The notes: generated by a model from the sequence alone, not told the origin. A DNA stretch of 64,000 nucleotides from Rosa chinensis (GCF_002994745.2 NC_037089.1:14030141-14094140); one strand, 5' to 3'. Shown: positions 1 through 12,278, numbered from the stretch's first letter. A program made the numbers and translations.

Positions 1-380
1 GGACTCCTTATGGGATGAGCCCGGCTTGGGTTTATTGGCCAATATAAATAGGGAGCAAAGTCCCTGTATTCATCACTGGTTTATAGCATATAGTTCAGCC
101 CCATTCTGAAGCTTTTGGTGTTGACATACAGATGGCTCTTGCTCCAGTTTGCTACTATTCAATCCTCGTTCCAGTTGCACAAGATGTCCAACCTAGGCCA
201 AGCTGTTTCTGCAGGGATCCAGAGCATCATTGATCCAGGTCGAGTCCTAGTGCTAATAGGAAAACTATTCTGCAGTTTGGTGTGGATGTTGTGCAGTTGG
301 TTTTAATTGTTCTTGATATGTTGTTGTATGAATTGATCTTGTGGCTGATGTGAATTGTTATTGCATCATGTAGATTGACA
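1..380 (+). repeat. Copia-1 5' LTR, right part
   Basis: Position 1 corresponds to 6627 in the 3' LTR and the copy ends at the same TTGACA as the 3' LTR at 7006. About 230 bp of the LTR lie left of the window. Confidence 0.93.
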
Positions 381-382
381 AA

Positions 383-394
383 TGGTATCAGAGC
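383..394 (+). other. Primer binding site, Copia-1
   Basis: TGGTATCAGAGC lies two bases after the LTR end. This is the usual plant Copia primer site, complementary to the 3' end of initiator methionine tRNA. Copia-2 carries the same twelve bases at 11522. Confidence 0.9.
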
Positions 395-1635
395 TTAGGA
401 ATTTCATAAAACACATATCATGCATTTTTGTTTAGAAAACCATACTGTGAAAATTATTTTCCGGTTTTAGTACTAATCCAATTCATTAAGTAAAAAGGCC
501 CAAACCCGAGTCCAGAATTAAAAATATTACCGTTAGAACATAACGGTCACTTGTGCTTTAGGGATCGGATTGATTTAGGGCTCACTGAGTTAAATTCTCA
601 GTTATGGGGATTCTAGACCCCTCTTTAGAATTGATCCGATCATGAGGAAAGGTTGAAATTTGCTGCTTGTTTTCTTTTGCTTCCGCTATAAAATAATTGT
701 TGCAGCGCTGTAGCAGAGGCCAAGGTATGTTCATTGAGAATCTCAGAACTTGTTTTTGAATTTCTGCATATGGAAAGGGTTGTCATATGGATTACTGTTT
801 AGCATATGGAAAGGGTTGTCATAATCATATTTGGAATGCTTGATCATGCAAATTGATGGAATTCTGCATATATGGTTGAATGCTTTACTGTGATTGTGTG
901 ATATGAAGTGTGAAATTGAGAATTATGTGGTTACTGTGATGATGAGATATGATTGAGTATTGTTTGTTTAAGTATGCTGTGAATCTTTAGTTAACAATTA
1001 GGAATATGTCTCCCAACATTAAATTTGTAGTATTGTTATTTTCATAGCATGTATGCAAATTAATAAGTTCATATGAGAAACTGAACATAAGGTTATTAAT
1101 TTTAGTTTTGCATGATTCTTGGAAAATTATATTGATTATTTTGCACAAAGCAAATCTTCACTGTCGTTTTTCAAAATTTGAGTATTAACAAAACTAAAAC
1201 TTGTGTTACTGCATTTAAATTGCACTTATATTTTGTCTTCCAAAGAAGTTGTTCACTGTGTAATTTTGAATGCAGAATAGCATCATATGTAATCACAACT
1301 ATCTATTTAGATACCTTGAAGCTTTTCTTGTCCAAAGATTTTGACTGGTTCAAGGAATGACTGATTTTTGTAAAATGCAGTATGGTGATTTAGAACTTTA
1401 GAATGTTGGGTTTTATACCACAAAGGTGTTACTTGATATTATTTCAGTTATGGGGTTTTATAGAAAACTAATCATGTATCTGCATAAATTTTAAAAACTA
1501 AATGACTGCTTGTGAATTTTATGCCTTTTACTTCATCTTGTTTTGTGTTATTCAAATACATGATTTTGTTTTAAAAGTTAACACACAAATAAAAGTTTCT
1601 GCAGAATCTTTTTTTTTTTTCTTTTTTTTTTTTCT
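395..1635 (+). other. Copia-1 leader
   Basis: Untranslated leader of about 1.2 kb, AT-rich, with no supported ORF. It holds a 22-bp direct repeat (766-787 and 802-823) and a long T tract ending at 1633 just before gag. Confidence 0.7.
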
Positions 1636-4600
1636 GTGTTTTTAGGGCTAAATGTGGTCACTATAGGCCAAATTCAGTTGCTTAATGGATGGAATTATAA
1701 GAAGTGGAGAAATCAAGTTGAATTTTATCTTTCTATGCATCAAAACATGGATCTTTGCTTGATTGAGGAACAACCATTAGAGCTAGACACTGAGAGAACA
1801 GAAGAAGATAGAAAATATTATAAGGAGTGGTATAGCTACAACAGGAAGGCTAAGAATGTGATAAGAACCTCTATGTCTGACACTGTGAGGGGCTCAATTA
1901 TTGAGCCAGAGCTTGCCATGGATTTCCTAGAGGCCATAGGAGATAAGTATCAGGAGAGTGACAAAACTGAGGCTGCTAGGCTATCCAAAAGATTTAATGA
2001 GCTAGAGTTTTCAGGAAAAGGAAGTGTGAGGGAGCACATTATGGAGCTGATTGACCTTAACTCGAGGCTGAGGGATTTAGACATGGGAGTTAAAGACTCT
2101 CAGGTTGTGCATGTGACACTTTAGTCACTGCCGAACACCTACAGTAACTTGAGAACCTCATACCATGACCAAGAGTCTAACTGGGACCTGAACAAGTTGA
2201 TTTCTATATGTGTAGTAGAGGAAGAGAGAATTAAAAAAGAAGGCAAACCAGCTACTGCAGTCAACCTAGTTGAAAAGCCTAAGTGGAAGAAAAAAAACAA
2301 ACTTAAGGCTAAGAAAACTACCACCACTAAAGTACCTGGCAAACCTGCAGAACATAAAGCTGAGAAACCTTTTAAGTTTAAGTGCTATTTTTGCAAGAAA
2401 ATAGGGCACATGAAGAGAGATTGCAGTGGTTTCAAGGCTTTGATGATAAAGAATGGTGAGTCTTTTCCAAATTCTGTCTTTTCTCTATAAGTTAATTTTG
2501 TTAATATAGCATCTCACTCTTACTGGTTAGACTCAGGTTCACCTATACACATTACAAATTCCTTGCAGGGTTTAACAAACAGGAGGACACCAAAGAAAAG
2601 TGAGGTCCAAGTCTGTGTGGGAAATGGTTCGAGAGTAGCAGTTAAGGCCATTGGGACCCTGAAGATTGATTTAGGCTTAGGAAATTTTCTTTTTCTAGAT
2701 AGTGTTTATTATATTCCTTCCTTGAAAAGGAATTTGATTTCAATAGGTCTTTTAGTTAAGATTGGTTGCAAACTCATTATTGATTTTAGTGGAATAAAGT
2801 TGTTTCAGGGTACAAATTATCTTGGCTGTGGTGTGTTTATGCATGATTATTTGAAATTAAATTGTTATGTTGCTCAACAGGAGATTATGTTGATTGAAAA
2901 TAATCAAAACACTATAAAGAATAACACTGTCACAGGTACAAAAAGAACTTTGTTCAATAATAAGTCTGCAAATATATGGCATAGAAGATTAGGCCATATA
3001 TCCAAAGAAAGACTGAAAACACTCGAGAAAAATAAAATTTTACCTGCATTGGATTATACAGATTTGAATGACTGCATTGAGTGTTTTAAAGGGAAATTGA
3101 CAAACTTCATAAAGAAAAAGGCCTTAAGAAGTCAAAACCTATTAGAACTAATACATACAGACATATGTGGTCCATTTAAACACAAAACTATCTGTGGAAA
3201 TTTTTACTTCATCACATTTATAGACGATTTTTCTAGGTACTGTTATATCTATTTACTGTCAGAAAAATCACAAGCTCTAGATGCATTCAAAATTTATAAA
3301 GCTGAAGTTGAATTGCAGCTAGAAAAGAAAATAAAGTTAGTGAGATCTGATAAGGGAGGAGAGTTCCATGGTAAACACACTGAAGCAGGTTAGCAAAAGG
3401 GTCCTTTTTCACTTTATTTACAGGAAAATGGCATTAAGGCTCAGTACACAAGTCCCTATAATTCTACCCAAAATAGAGTAGCAGAAAGGAAAAATAGGAC
3501 TTTGTTCAACATGGTGAGAAGTATGATGTGCACTACAGGTCTACCTATATTTTTATGGGGTGAAGCTCTTTAGACTGCAAATTATATTTGCAATAGATCA
3601 CCTACTAAATCAGTAGACAAGACACCATTTGAGTTGTGGTGTGGAAGGCAACCTAGCTTGCATCACTGCCATGTGTGGGGATGCAAGGCTGAGGCAAAGT
3701 TGCCAAATGCACTGACACAGAAGCTTGAATCCAAAACAGTCGGTTGCCATTTTATTGGCTACTGTGAGAAATCTAAAGGCTACAGGTTCTATGTAGTTCA
3801 AAATTTTACCAGAACTTTTGAAACTCATCAAGCAAAATTTTTGGATGAAGGTTACAGTAATACTAATTTTGAAGACTTGTCTTTAGAGTTAGAAGAAATT
3901 AATGAAAACAAAAATTTACAGAATATCTTGCCTTTAATTCAGTCAAATAATGCAGATACAGAAACTCAAATCCAAAATCAAGTTTTAGAAGAACCAGTAG
4001 CCCTAGAACCTCATATAGATGAACCTATGAATGATGTCCATTTAGAGAATAACCCTGCAGAAGAACAAATTCCACCTCAGCCTAGGAGATCACAAAGAGA
4101 AAGAAGACCAGTATATGGGGAAGAGAGTGATTTTATAGTATACCTGCAAGAAACGGATATCCTAGGTGAAGATAATGATCCTTCAAGCTTCAAGCATGCT
4201 GTTGAGAGCCATGAAGTTGAAGAATGGCAGGAGGCTATGAAGGCTGAAATCGAGTCAATGAAGCAAAACTATGTATGGGAATTGGTTAAACCAAACCCAA
4301 ACCAAAAACCAATAGGCTGCAGGTGGGTGTTTAAGACAAAGAGAGATGTAAATGGTAATATAGAAAGGCATAAAGCCAGGCTAGTAGCTAAGGGTTTCAC
4401 ACAAAAAGAAGGCATAGACTATACTGAAACTTTCTCTCCAGTTTCAACTAAAGACTCATTTAGGATTATAATGGCTCTAGTAGCTCATTATAATATGGAG
4501 CTGCATTAAATGGATGTGATCGAAAATAGCTTTTTTGAATGGAGTGTTAGATGAGGTCATATATATGAAAAAACCTGAAGGTTTTGTGAAAATAGGAAAA

Positions 4601-5768
4601 GAAGATCATGTATGTAAATTGAAAAGATCAATTTATGGGCTTAAGCAGGCTTCTAGACAATGGTATAAGAAATTTGATTCAGTGATTTTATCTTTTGGCT
4701 TTTCAGAAAATATTGTAGATGAATGTGTATACATTAAGACAGTTGGGAATAATTTTATTTTTCTTATATTGTATGTGGATGATATTCTTTTAGCTAGTAC
4801 TGACATTAAATTGCTTAAAGATACTAAATCTTTTCTATCTAAAAATTTTGACATGAAAGATTTGGGTGAGGCATCCTATGTTTTAGGAATTGAAATTAAG
4901 AGAGATAGGTTACAAGTCTTATTAGGCTTATCTCAACACGTACAATTACATCACAAAAGTGTTGAAGAGATTTGGTCTGGAGTCTTGTGCATCAGGTGAT
5001 GCACCTATGTCAAAGGGTGACAAACTGTCCAAAAACAAAAATTCTAAAAATGGGGGGAAGATGTCTGATATGGAAAGCAAGCCTTATGCTAGGTTGATTG
5101 GTAGCCTAATGTATGCACAGGTCTGCACTAGACCTGATTTATCATTTGCAGTTGGAATTTTATCTAGGTTTCAGTCTAATCCTAGTCATGAACACTGGGT
5201 TGCAGGAAAAAAAGTACTTAGATATTTGCAAAAAACTAAATCTCACATGTTGGTTTACAGACAAGTTAAGAAGCTTGAACTAGTTGGCTATACTGATTCA
5301 GATTTTGCAGGTCATTATCCAGATTCTAAAAAGTTTACATCTGGTTATGTCTTCATGCTTGCAGGAGGGACTGTTGCATGGAAAACCATGAAACAGTCAT
5401 TGATTTCAACCTCCACCATGCAGGCTGAATTCATAGCTATTTATGAAGGAGTCTGTGAAGGCTTGTGGATCAAAAATTTTTTAATGCATACTAAAGTGTT
5501 AAGTTCAATTGTTTCAGATGCATTGAAAATATGTTGTGATAATGAGGCTGCAGTATTTTTTGGTAAAAACTGTAAAAGCTCCAACAAATCTAAACACATA
5601 GACTTAAAATTCTATAGTGTTAGAGAAAGAGTGAAGCATGGTGAGATAAATGTTTTGAACATCAATACCAAGTCACAGCTTGCAGACCCTTTCACTAAAG
5701 CATTGTCAATTACAAGTTTTCAGAAGCATACCAAGAACATGAGAATTCTATCTGATTTGGAGGCTTGA
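1636..5768 (+). pseudogene. Copia-1 gag-pol, broken
   Basis: Remnant of the single Copia polyprotein. In order: gag of the UBN2 type (about 1670-2350), CCHC zinc knuckle (CYFCKKIGHMKRDC, about 2380-2425), protease with DSGSPIHIT (about 2530), GAG-pre-integrase with H-H (about 2980), integrase core with DICGP and DDFSRY, reverse transcriptase with YVDDILLAS (about 4770), and RNase H ending at 5768. In-frame stops lie at 2122, 2488, 3391, 3571 and 4507. The frame also changes near 4515 and again near 4930-4960. No ATG opens the gag frame; Copia-2 begins its gag at an ATG in the corresponding place. Products would have been capsid and replication enzymes of the virus-like particle. Confidence 0.93.
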
Positions 5769-6380
5769 GTTCAGTGGGAGCCAATTTTAATTTTTAGAAT
5801 TTATTCCGTGTAAGGATTCTTGTTTCAGTAATTGTCGTTTTTGTTCTTTGCTTGTAAATTTTGGTTCTACTGATTCTGAATAAAATGAAGTATTTCACAT
5901 ATGTGTTCTTTTAGTTTTAGCATTATTCTATTTTCTACAGTCTTGAAAATTACAGTTTTTGAATTTTAAAATATCAATGTGTGTTATCAAGTGAACTTTT
6001 CTGCATTGTAGAATGTTACATATACAATTTCAGTTTTCAGTTAAGTAAATACCAGTTCACTTGTGTTTCAGTTTTTGCTGTCAAGATTTTGAATTGTCAA
6101 AATCATTCTGTTGGACTGTGAGCATTGGATTTTGCAGGTAGATATACTTATCCAAATTTGTGCTCTTATTATCATTTTGAGCTTATGTGATTGCAGTGTT
6201 TGATGTTAGTAATCTTTAATCAATCCGGTTATTTAATCAAAATTGGTTTGAGGTTCTGCATTATTTTCTGCAAATTGACCAAGCTGAATGAGCTATGAGT
6301 TTTTGTGCATTTCAGTGCACACTTCAGTTTGTTGTCTATGTGGGGTTATTGGTTCAGTGGTGTTGTGTGCAGACAATGTT
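5769..6380 (+). other. Copia-1 3' untranslated segment
   Basis: Non-coding stretch between the pol stop and the polypurine tract; T-rich, no supported ORF or RNA gene. Confidence 0.7.
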
Positions 6381-6396
6381 AGTCCAAGTGGGAGAA
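6381..6396 (+). other. Polypurine tract, Copia-1
   Basis: AGTCCAAGTGGGAGAA directly abuts the 3' LTR, the place where plus-strand priming occurs. Copia-2 has a similar tract, TCCAAGGGGGAGAA, in the same position. Confidence 0.85.
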
Positions 6397-7006
6397 TGTT
6401 AGAATATGTGGACTTAACATTATCTGAATCACATTGAGATAAAACCAATTGATTTAATCCGATGTAAATAACAAGAAGTACATGAATATAACTCTAATTA
6501 TGGTTATCCATTGAGGAGTATGTCTCTTAATAGAAGTAGGAAGCTCATTAGTAATTAACCTGAATTACATCGAGTATTTGTGATAAACAACAAGTCTCCT
6601 ATTAAGATAAACATGAAGCGAGTATTGAACTCCTTATGGGATGAGTCCGGCTTGGGTTTATTGGCCAATATAAATAGGGAGCAAAGTCCCTGTATTCATC
6701 ACCAGTTTATAGCATATAGTTCAGCCCCATTCTGAAGCTTTTGGTGTTGACATACAGAAGGCTCTTGCTCCAGTTTGTTGCTATCCAATCCTCGTTCCAG
6801 TTGCACAAGATGTCCAACCTAGGCCAAGCTGTTTCTGCAGGGATCCAAAGCATCATTGATCCAGGTCGAGTCCTAGTGCTACTAGGAAAACTATTCTGCA
6901 GTTTGGTGTGGATGTTGTGCAGCTGGTTTAAATTGTTCTTGATATGTTGTTGTATGAATTGATCTTGTGGTTGATGTGAATTGTTATTGCATCATGTAGA
7001 TTGACA
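6397..7006 (+). repeat. Copia-1 3' LTR
   Basis: 610 bp, starting TGTTAGAATATG and ending TAGATTGACA, so TG...CA ends. Its last 380 bases match positions 1-380. Confidence 0.93.
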
Positions 7007-7601
7007 TGCTATGCATGTATTAGCCCACACTGTGATATATCAAAGCATATTTTAGAATTCTGATCTAATACATTTTCTAGTAGCACAACCTGTTAGGAGG
7101 CTCACATTGTATCTTAAACCACTCTTTGGACAAAATGAGGAGTATAATGAAAGATTAATAAGAAGTCATCACTATTATTGGAAAATAAGAAAATAAAACA
7201 GTCTAACAGTATGATTCGAAAGATATCCATTATGTCAGGCGATTTGTTTTGAATTACAAGAAGTAGAAGAATTAAAGCAAAACTCTCTCAAAAGAGTAAA
7301 TATACCTATATAAAGGATAAGATATGACCAATACTTAAAAAAACAAAATAAAGGCTACACTAGTCATTCTAGGCTTGCGTGCTTTTAATTCTTTTTGTCA
7401 TCTTCAAAGTTGACACTGTAACAGACCAGCAATTTTTCTTACATAATTTCTTCATTCCCCCGCAACCTCATTCTTTGACCATTACCGAGTGTCTTTGAAG
7501 TTATCGATTGAAGCAAATGTTTGAAAGCCTGCAAAATTTCAAACAGCTTTTGATTACATATATAACTAAAAGCATTCCATTCTTCATAAGAAATACGAGC
7601 C
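7007..7601. other. Intergenic, 3' side of the F-box gene
   Basis: AT-rich sequence between Copia-1 and the F-box stop codon. Probably contains the 3' UTR of the minus-strand F-box gene; nothing else recognised. Confidence 0.5.
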
Positions 7602-9053
7602 TTAATTGGGACACTCAAATTCCAAATACATTTCAGTAATTTCGCTAGGATAAATCAACGGTGGCAGCGGCTTTTTATGACGATCACATAGTTTGACGTT
7701 TATCACTTCAACTTTGTCAACATCTTTCTCTTCTTCACATTGTGCTTCTGCAGTCAAGATTTCTATGCCCTTCCCCTCAGGAACCACTGCTTTGTTTCCC
7801 AACTGGTAGAAAGGTACGAAGCAAGCACGCAATGCCCAGAAGTAATCTGGTACAATTTTAGAGGGAGATAGGTGACACACGGGCTTGTACTTTTCGCTTT
7901 TGAGGTGGTAGCAACTAATCAAGTTGGGAGTGCCAAAGAACAAGACATCAGAACTAGGACTTATTGCGTAGGGTTCCACAGTATCATCATAATCATACCC
8001 TTGATACTTTATTCCATAACCCAACAAGCCGCAACTAACATTATATCTGCGAGTCCATTCACTAGATTCACAACGATCATCATAGTACCAAACTACCAGA
8101 TCGTGAAACCTACTGGAAGGCATACGCTTTATACGCTTTATATAGCAGAGAAGGTCCATCGACACCCCAAGACATCCCATCGCTCCGTTCTTATTGGCCT
8201 CCGGGACAGGAAGTTCAAGGGCTGAAGCTTCAACAGTTTTGAGGTCAATGCATAAAATCTTCCAGGACATGGCTAAGCTATATAACTTGCCCCGCAAGTA
8301 AAAAAATTGCCTGCACAGCTTTACCTTTTCGAACCCCTCAGTAAAACCTGGGTCGAGTTGCAACCTGTGTCTTACCCACTGTCCGTATTTAGATGAAAAT
8401 ATGTCAAACATGACAGAGTTTGAGGTAGATGAAACGGATTCAGAGTAATCAATCCTCACAACTCTGTAGTGCCGAGGAGATTCAGAAGGATCAAAAGCCA
8501 AGGCAGCACAAAACTGCTCATGGTTTTGGTGGACACAAGCTTTAGGTACGGGGACTTGTTGTGTGATAATGGGATTGCACACATAAAACTGATAAGTTCC
8601 CGATTTCAATAACAGAAGCAATCCATTGCAGCCGTGTAGATACTGATCATCATGATCATCGTGACCATGTTTATAATGTCGATAAAATTGCCACCGTCGC
8701 TTATAGCCCTCAAACAGGTCACTTAAGCCATTAAATAACGTACCGAGATGATAACCACTGGTGCTTTCGAGGTTATCATCCATGTTATGATAATTATATA
8801 GTGAGATATAATTAATGCTAGGCAAATAAGACGGCACCTTGTCCACCATGGTGAGCATGCAAGGACTCGAAGGATTCTGGATGGTGCGAAAGTAAACACC
8901 CAAAGGAGGCGACTGCGCCCAAAATCTCCTCACCCAAAGATCTGATGCTATTCTGTGCCATAACTTGGACACGCTCATGCATGGCACCAAGTCTTTCTCA
9001 GATGACAGTCTACCCAAGATCTCAACCCACAAATCCTCGCATAAATTCCCCAT
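7602..9053 (-). CDS. F-box protein with F-box-associated C-terminal region
   Basis: Intronless ORF of 483 codons. The frame is open two codons further upstream from a TTG, but the first ATG is at 9053, giving MGNLCEDLWVEILGRLSSEK. Residues about 5-48 fit an F-box: E-LWVEILGRL--EKDLV-C--VSKLWHRI. The rest resembles the F-box-associated region of plant F-box proteins (GCNGLLLL, YVCNPI, HYRVVRI motifs). Such proteins join SCF ubiquitin ligases through SKP1 and present substrates with the C-terminal part; the substrate here is unknown. No disruption is seen, and a CT-rich stretch (9106-9122 on the other strand) lies in the likely 5' UTR. Three decayed relatives occur at 24.4, 25.5 and 43.8 kb. 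Function beyond the family is inference. Confidence 0.88.
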   Translation of the reverse strand: MGNLCEDLWVEILGRLSSEKDLVPCMSVSKLWHRIASDLWVRRFWAQSPPLGVYFRTIQNPSSPCMLTMVDKVPSYLPSINYISLYNYHNMDDNLESTSGYHLGTLFNGLSDLFEGYKRRWQFYRHYKHGHDDHDDQYLHGCNGLLLLLKSGTYQFYVCNPIITQQVPVPKACVHQNHEQFCAALAFDPSESPRHYRVVRIDYSESVSSTSNSVMFDIFSSKYGQWVRHRLQLDPGFTEGFEKVKLCRQFFYLRGKLYSLAMSWKILCIDLKTVEASALELPVPEANKNGAMGCLGVSMDLLCYIKRIKRMPSSRFHDLVVWYYDDRCESSEWTRRYNVSCGLLGYGIKYQGYDYDDTVEPYAISPSSDVLFFGTPNLISCYHLKSEKYKPVCHLSPSKIVPDYFWALRACFVPFYQLGNKAVVPEGKGIEILTAEAQCEEEKDVDKVEVINVKLCDRHKKPLPPLIYPSEITEMYLEFECPN

Positions 9054-9718
9054 TCGCAATTCAAGTGCGATGTTAGAAAAGCAATAACGTACAAATTAAA
9101 AGAACGAGAGAGAGAGAGAGAGGCTGATTGTATAGCTAGGTTTTGTTTCTTAGGGGTGGATATATAGGAAGTTCCCATAGAATCCCTTTGAGAAATTTTA
9201 TTAGCACAACCCCAATTCATTAATACACAACTCTCAAAATTTTTTGTCCAATTTTTTTTTCATGAACTTCCTCTTTCACCCCTTACTCACTTTCTCCCTT
9301 CCTCTCTCTCTGCCTATAACCTGAAGTTGATTTTCTCAACTCATCAATCTCTCTCTTCTCTCTTCTGAAATTGATTTCCGCCAATCATGTCTCTCTTTTT
9401 CTCTCTTTCCTTTTGTTCTGGACTCTTAGGCGGAAGTATATAGTTACATGAGTTGCGTCTTGATCTTTATTACTTATAGTCAAATATTTCAGAATATCTA
9501 TTGTACAAAATACTGTAAATACAAACAAGCTTATTTAATGCATACATTTAATAAAATGATGGATTCCATGGCCAGGACGAAGAGTGATGAATTGATAAAG
9601 AGAAATATTAATGAGGAAAATTCAAACTTCTCTGATGCATCGTTTCGGTTGCTTAAAAGTTTTTTTTTTTTTGTTGAAGGTTAAGATGGTAATTCAAATT
9701 TTTTAAAATTTATGGATG
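9054..9718. other. Upstream region of the F-box gene
   Basis: Probable promoter and 5' UTR of the minus-strand F-box gene. It contains pyrimidine-rich stretches (9106-9122, 9240-9420) and a T run at 9661-9672. No other gene supported. Confidence 0.5.
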
Positions 9719-10027
9719 TGTTTTAGAGAAACAGAAATTGAGAGAAAATCGTTGTGTATTCTCATTGATAATAAGGGCCACTTTATATAGAGGATTACAA
9801 TGCATAGAATCCAAATCATAATCATATAAGGAAAGGTTAATCATACATTGAATAAAAATATCTAAATTCTTCTAATTAAACCCTATTACCACTAGGTCAA
9901 GTAACCTAGAGTTTGAGCCAGACACACAAATAGGGATTTAATTGAACAGGATGTGTACTAAGTAAAGGACTATGTGTAAATAAAATTTCTCAATCCCTTT
10001 TCTAGTAGGACTGGGAAAAAATCAACA
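9719..10027 (-). repeat. Possible solo LTR or LTR relic
   Basis: On the minus strand the segment starts TGTTGATTTT and ends CTCTAAAACA, with a TATA-like CTCTATATAAAG at about 9788 followed by a stretch typical of Copia LTR transcript starts. No second copy and no clear 5-bp duplication is seen, so the boundaries are tentative. Confidence 0.35.
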
Positions 10028-10119
10028 TACTTGATGGCAAAATTAACCCAATGGGAAGCCCAATAAAAGGGCCCAGAAGAAGAAACAAGACTTTCTACAA
10101 CTTAATTAGTGTACAAAAA

Positions 10120-10240
10120 TGTAATTAGTGTTCCACACGGCTGATTTTGCTAGTTTATTTTTGCTGAATACTTTTTGCAAAATGGGCAGAGCACTAATGA
10201 GTCCTCTCCAAACAAAATCCGATCCATTTTTAATTTTTAA
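10120..10240 (-). pseudogene. LINE zinc-binding RT fragment relic
   Basis: Minus-strand reading gives a short stretch with an FVWRGL-type motif and a leucine/proline pattern like the N-terminal part of the zf-RVT domain of plant LINEs. It aligns with the better-preserved fragment at 26087-26241 (shared TGGGCAG, CTCCAAA and GATCC blocks). Too short and decayed to be more than a relic. Confidence 0.4.
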
Positions 10241-10304
10241 TTTTTTTTTTAAATTCTGCATTTCCCTCTGCTTTTCTTGTAGTGTACCTATTTGTGGCTC
10301 TGAT

Positions 10305-10524
10305 CAGTGGCGGAACTAGAATGCCAGAATTGGGGAGGTCATTAATATAGTTTACATCATTTTTTTTTTTTTGCAAAGATAGTTTACATGATTTGGAGGG
10401 GTCAATCATACATTTTGTAACAGTTTATATATAAAAAATGGAAATTTTTACTCAATTATATACAACCATGTGGAAGCTTGGAGGGGCCATGGCCATCTCA
10501 AGCAACAATGAGGCTCCGCCATTG
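10305..10524. mobile_element. hAT-type miniature inverted-repeat element
   Basis: 220 bp flanked by an exact 8-bp duplication GCTCTGAT (10297-10304 and 10525-10532). The ends are imperfect inverted repeats: CAGTGGCGGAAC on the left and the complement CAATGGCGGAGC on the right. An 8-bp duplication with CA-G starting ends is the hAT signature. No transposase is encoded, so it is non-autonomous. Confidence 0.85.
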
Positions 10525-10532
10525 GCTCTGAT

Positions 10533-11045
10533 CCCAGATCAGTATTATTTCATACTAATTTTCCTAACTTAATCCACTCATAAACTTTTTAGATTTAAAG
10601 CATTTTGGTTAAAGCAACACAATTAATGTTCATAAAATTGGAAACTTATCTAGATCAACCTAGATTAAAACCTGCGTGGGACTTGTAATCCATCTGGATC
10701 AACCTATTCATTCATTACTTGTTAAACTGAACCTTTTCCCCTGTAGATGAATCACATTCAGGAAGTCAAGGATATTATAGTCCAAACCCAAAGCTCTTTG
10801 CAAATAAAATCCGAATGACATAAATGTACATTTAGCTGAAATAACTCTATAAAATATCGTCGTCTCTGATTTTACTGGAAGTTTATTGGGCACAGAAAGC
10901 TAGAACTAGTTGGTTGACCTTAGGAGATGAAAACATGCTAATGCTACCATAAGGATACTAACAAACCTTATTTATAAACTTCAAACTACTGCAAATGATC
11001 ATCAGAAATTGCTACTGCTTTCATTTCGGAGTTCAATCATAGCTT
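10533..11045. other. Intergenic, left flank of Copia-2
   Basis: No supported gene. The final five bases AGCTT are the left target duplication of Copia-2. Confidence 0.5.
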
Positions 11046-11519
11046 TGTAAGATCAAATATGGACATAACACATATCATCATAAAGTAATTGATGATTAGC
11101 TTAATATCAATCCTAGTTAACATGGATACAAACAGTAAATCAATACTAGTGACTTAATGAAGTAGTGTATCAATTCATTAAGGATAGTAATCCATTGCTT
11201 AGTCTACAAGAAAGGCTACAAGTTGTGATACATTAGGAATCTAACAGTGAAACCTAAATCGACAAGGAATGCTTTAATGGGAAGCTTCTTGAGGTTTAAG
11301 TCACCTATATATACAGATGAATTGGTCCCTGATTACTACCGACGTTTTGCATATTGTTCTGTCCATTGAGAAGCTAGTTGGTAAGTAACAGAAGGCCATA
11401 TTCAGTGTTCGTGTTTGCAGCTGCATAAGATGGAATCCATGCCAATGATTGCTGAAGGTAAGCCTTAATCCTTTTATGATTGTGTGCATATGTTGTGAGC
11501 ATGTATATGGTTTCTAACA
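11046..11519 (+). repeat. Copia-2 5' LTR
   Basis: 474 bp, TGTAAGATC to TTTCTAACA. Contains a TATA-like CTATATATA at about 11304. Confidence 0.95.
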
Positions 11520-11521
11520 AT

Positions 11522-11533
11522 TGGTATCAGAGC
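11522..11533 (+). other. Primer binding site, Copia-2
   Basis: TGGTATCAGAGC two bases after the LTR, the initiator methionine tRNA-type site, identical to that of Copia-1. Confidence 0.9.
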
Positions 11534-11621
11534 ATAGGCTCACATATATCAAAATCGTTTTAGGGTTTTGCAAAACAAATACAAAAAAAAAAAAAAAAGG
11601 GTTTTTTGCTTTACGAGCCAA

Positions 11622-11667
11622 GTAACTGACCAGGTCACTGACCATGTAACTGGTCATGTAACTGATC
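11622..11667 (+). repeat. 12-bp repeat cluster, leader copy 1
   Basis: Four tandem variants of a GTAACTGACCAT-type unit in the untranslated leader. The same unit recurs at 12197-12278 and inside pol at 14968-15187. Confidence 0.85.
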
Positions 11668-12196
11668 AAAGTAAGTTACTTAAGTCGATTGCTGCATCTG
11701 GTTAATTATCAAATTCACGCTTCCGCTGTGATTTTTAGCAGCAAATTGGGGAAAAAGCAAAAACAGGTTTTTTTGTGAAATTGATTTCGATTCATAGCAT
11801 GATAATTGAGTTTTTGATTGTGCTCAAGAACACTAGTTGCATTCCCGGCGTGCGTTAGGTTAGAGTAGATGGTGACCGGATGAAATTTACAATTTCTTGA
11901 TTGTTCTGTGGTTTCTTGGAATCGAAACAATTTTGATTGTGCTTGAATATGCATGATGAATTGATTGATGATATGGTATTGTATCTGTGATTGTGTAAAA
12001 TTGCATGAAGAACAAAAATCTCCCAAAATTTGTTTACACATTATTAAAATTGACAGATACGAGAGCTTAATTTTCTTACAAGGATGAATCTGGGTAGAAT
12101 ATAAAGTTAAAAGCTCATGAGTTTTGTGGTTTTTTGTTGGCATAAGTGATTATGATGCACAAAGCATTCTTCATTGATGTTGGCAGAAAAACAATG
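11668..12196 (+). other. Copia-2 leader, middle part
   Basis: Untranslated leader between the two 12-bp repeat clusters. An ORF on the opposite strand here has no recognisable domain and is treated as chance. Confidence 0.6.
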
Positions 12197-12278
12197 ATCA
12201 GGTCACTGACCATGTAACTGGTCATGTCACTGACCATGTAACTGGTCAGGTCACTGACCATATAACTGATCGAGTAAC
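12197..12278 (+). repeat. 12-bp repeat cluster, leader copy 2
   Basis: About seven tandem variants of the GTAACTGACCAT/GTCACTGACCAT/GTAACTGGTCAG unit. Many units contain GGTCA and TGACC, which are complementary, so the RNA could fold on itself. Confidence 0.88.

Larger units (their letters stand above)
1..7006 (+). mobile_element. Copia-1 LTR retrotransposon (5' LTR cut by window edge)
   Basis: A Ty1/Copia element read left to right: partial 5' LTR, methionine-tRNA-type primer site, leader, gag, protease, integrase, reverse transcriptase, RNase H, polypurine tract and a full 610-bp 3' LTR. Integrase precedes reverse transcriptase, the Copia order. The visible 380 bp of the 5' LTR align without net indels to the end of the 3' LTR with about 13 mismatches by eye, roughly 3.4%, so this is the oldest of the three LTR-datable insertions here. 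The target duplication cannot be checked because the left end is off the window. The coding region is broken, so the copy is not autonomous. Confidence 0.95.

Noticed and set aside
7872..8225. Plus-strand 117-codon ORF
   Set aside because: Antisense shadow of the F-box gene.
11715..12143. Minus-strand 142-codon ORF in the Copia-2 leader
   Set aside because: No domain, and no similar frame in the Copia-1 leader.
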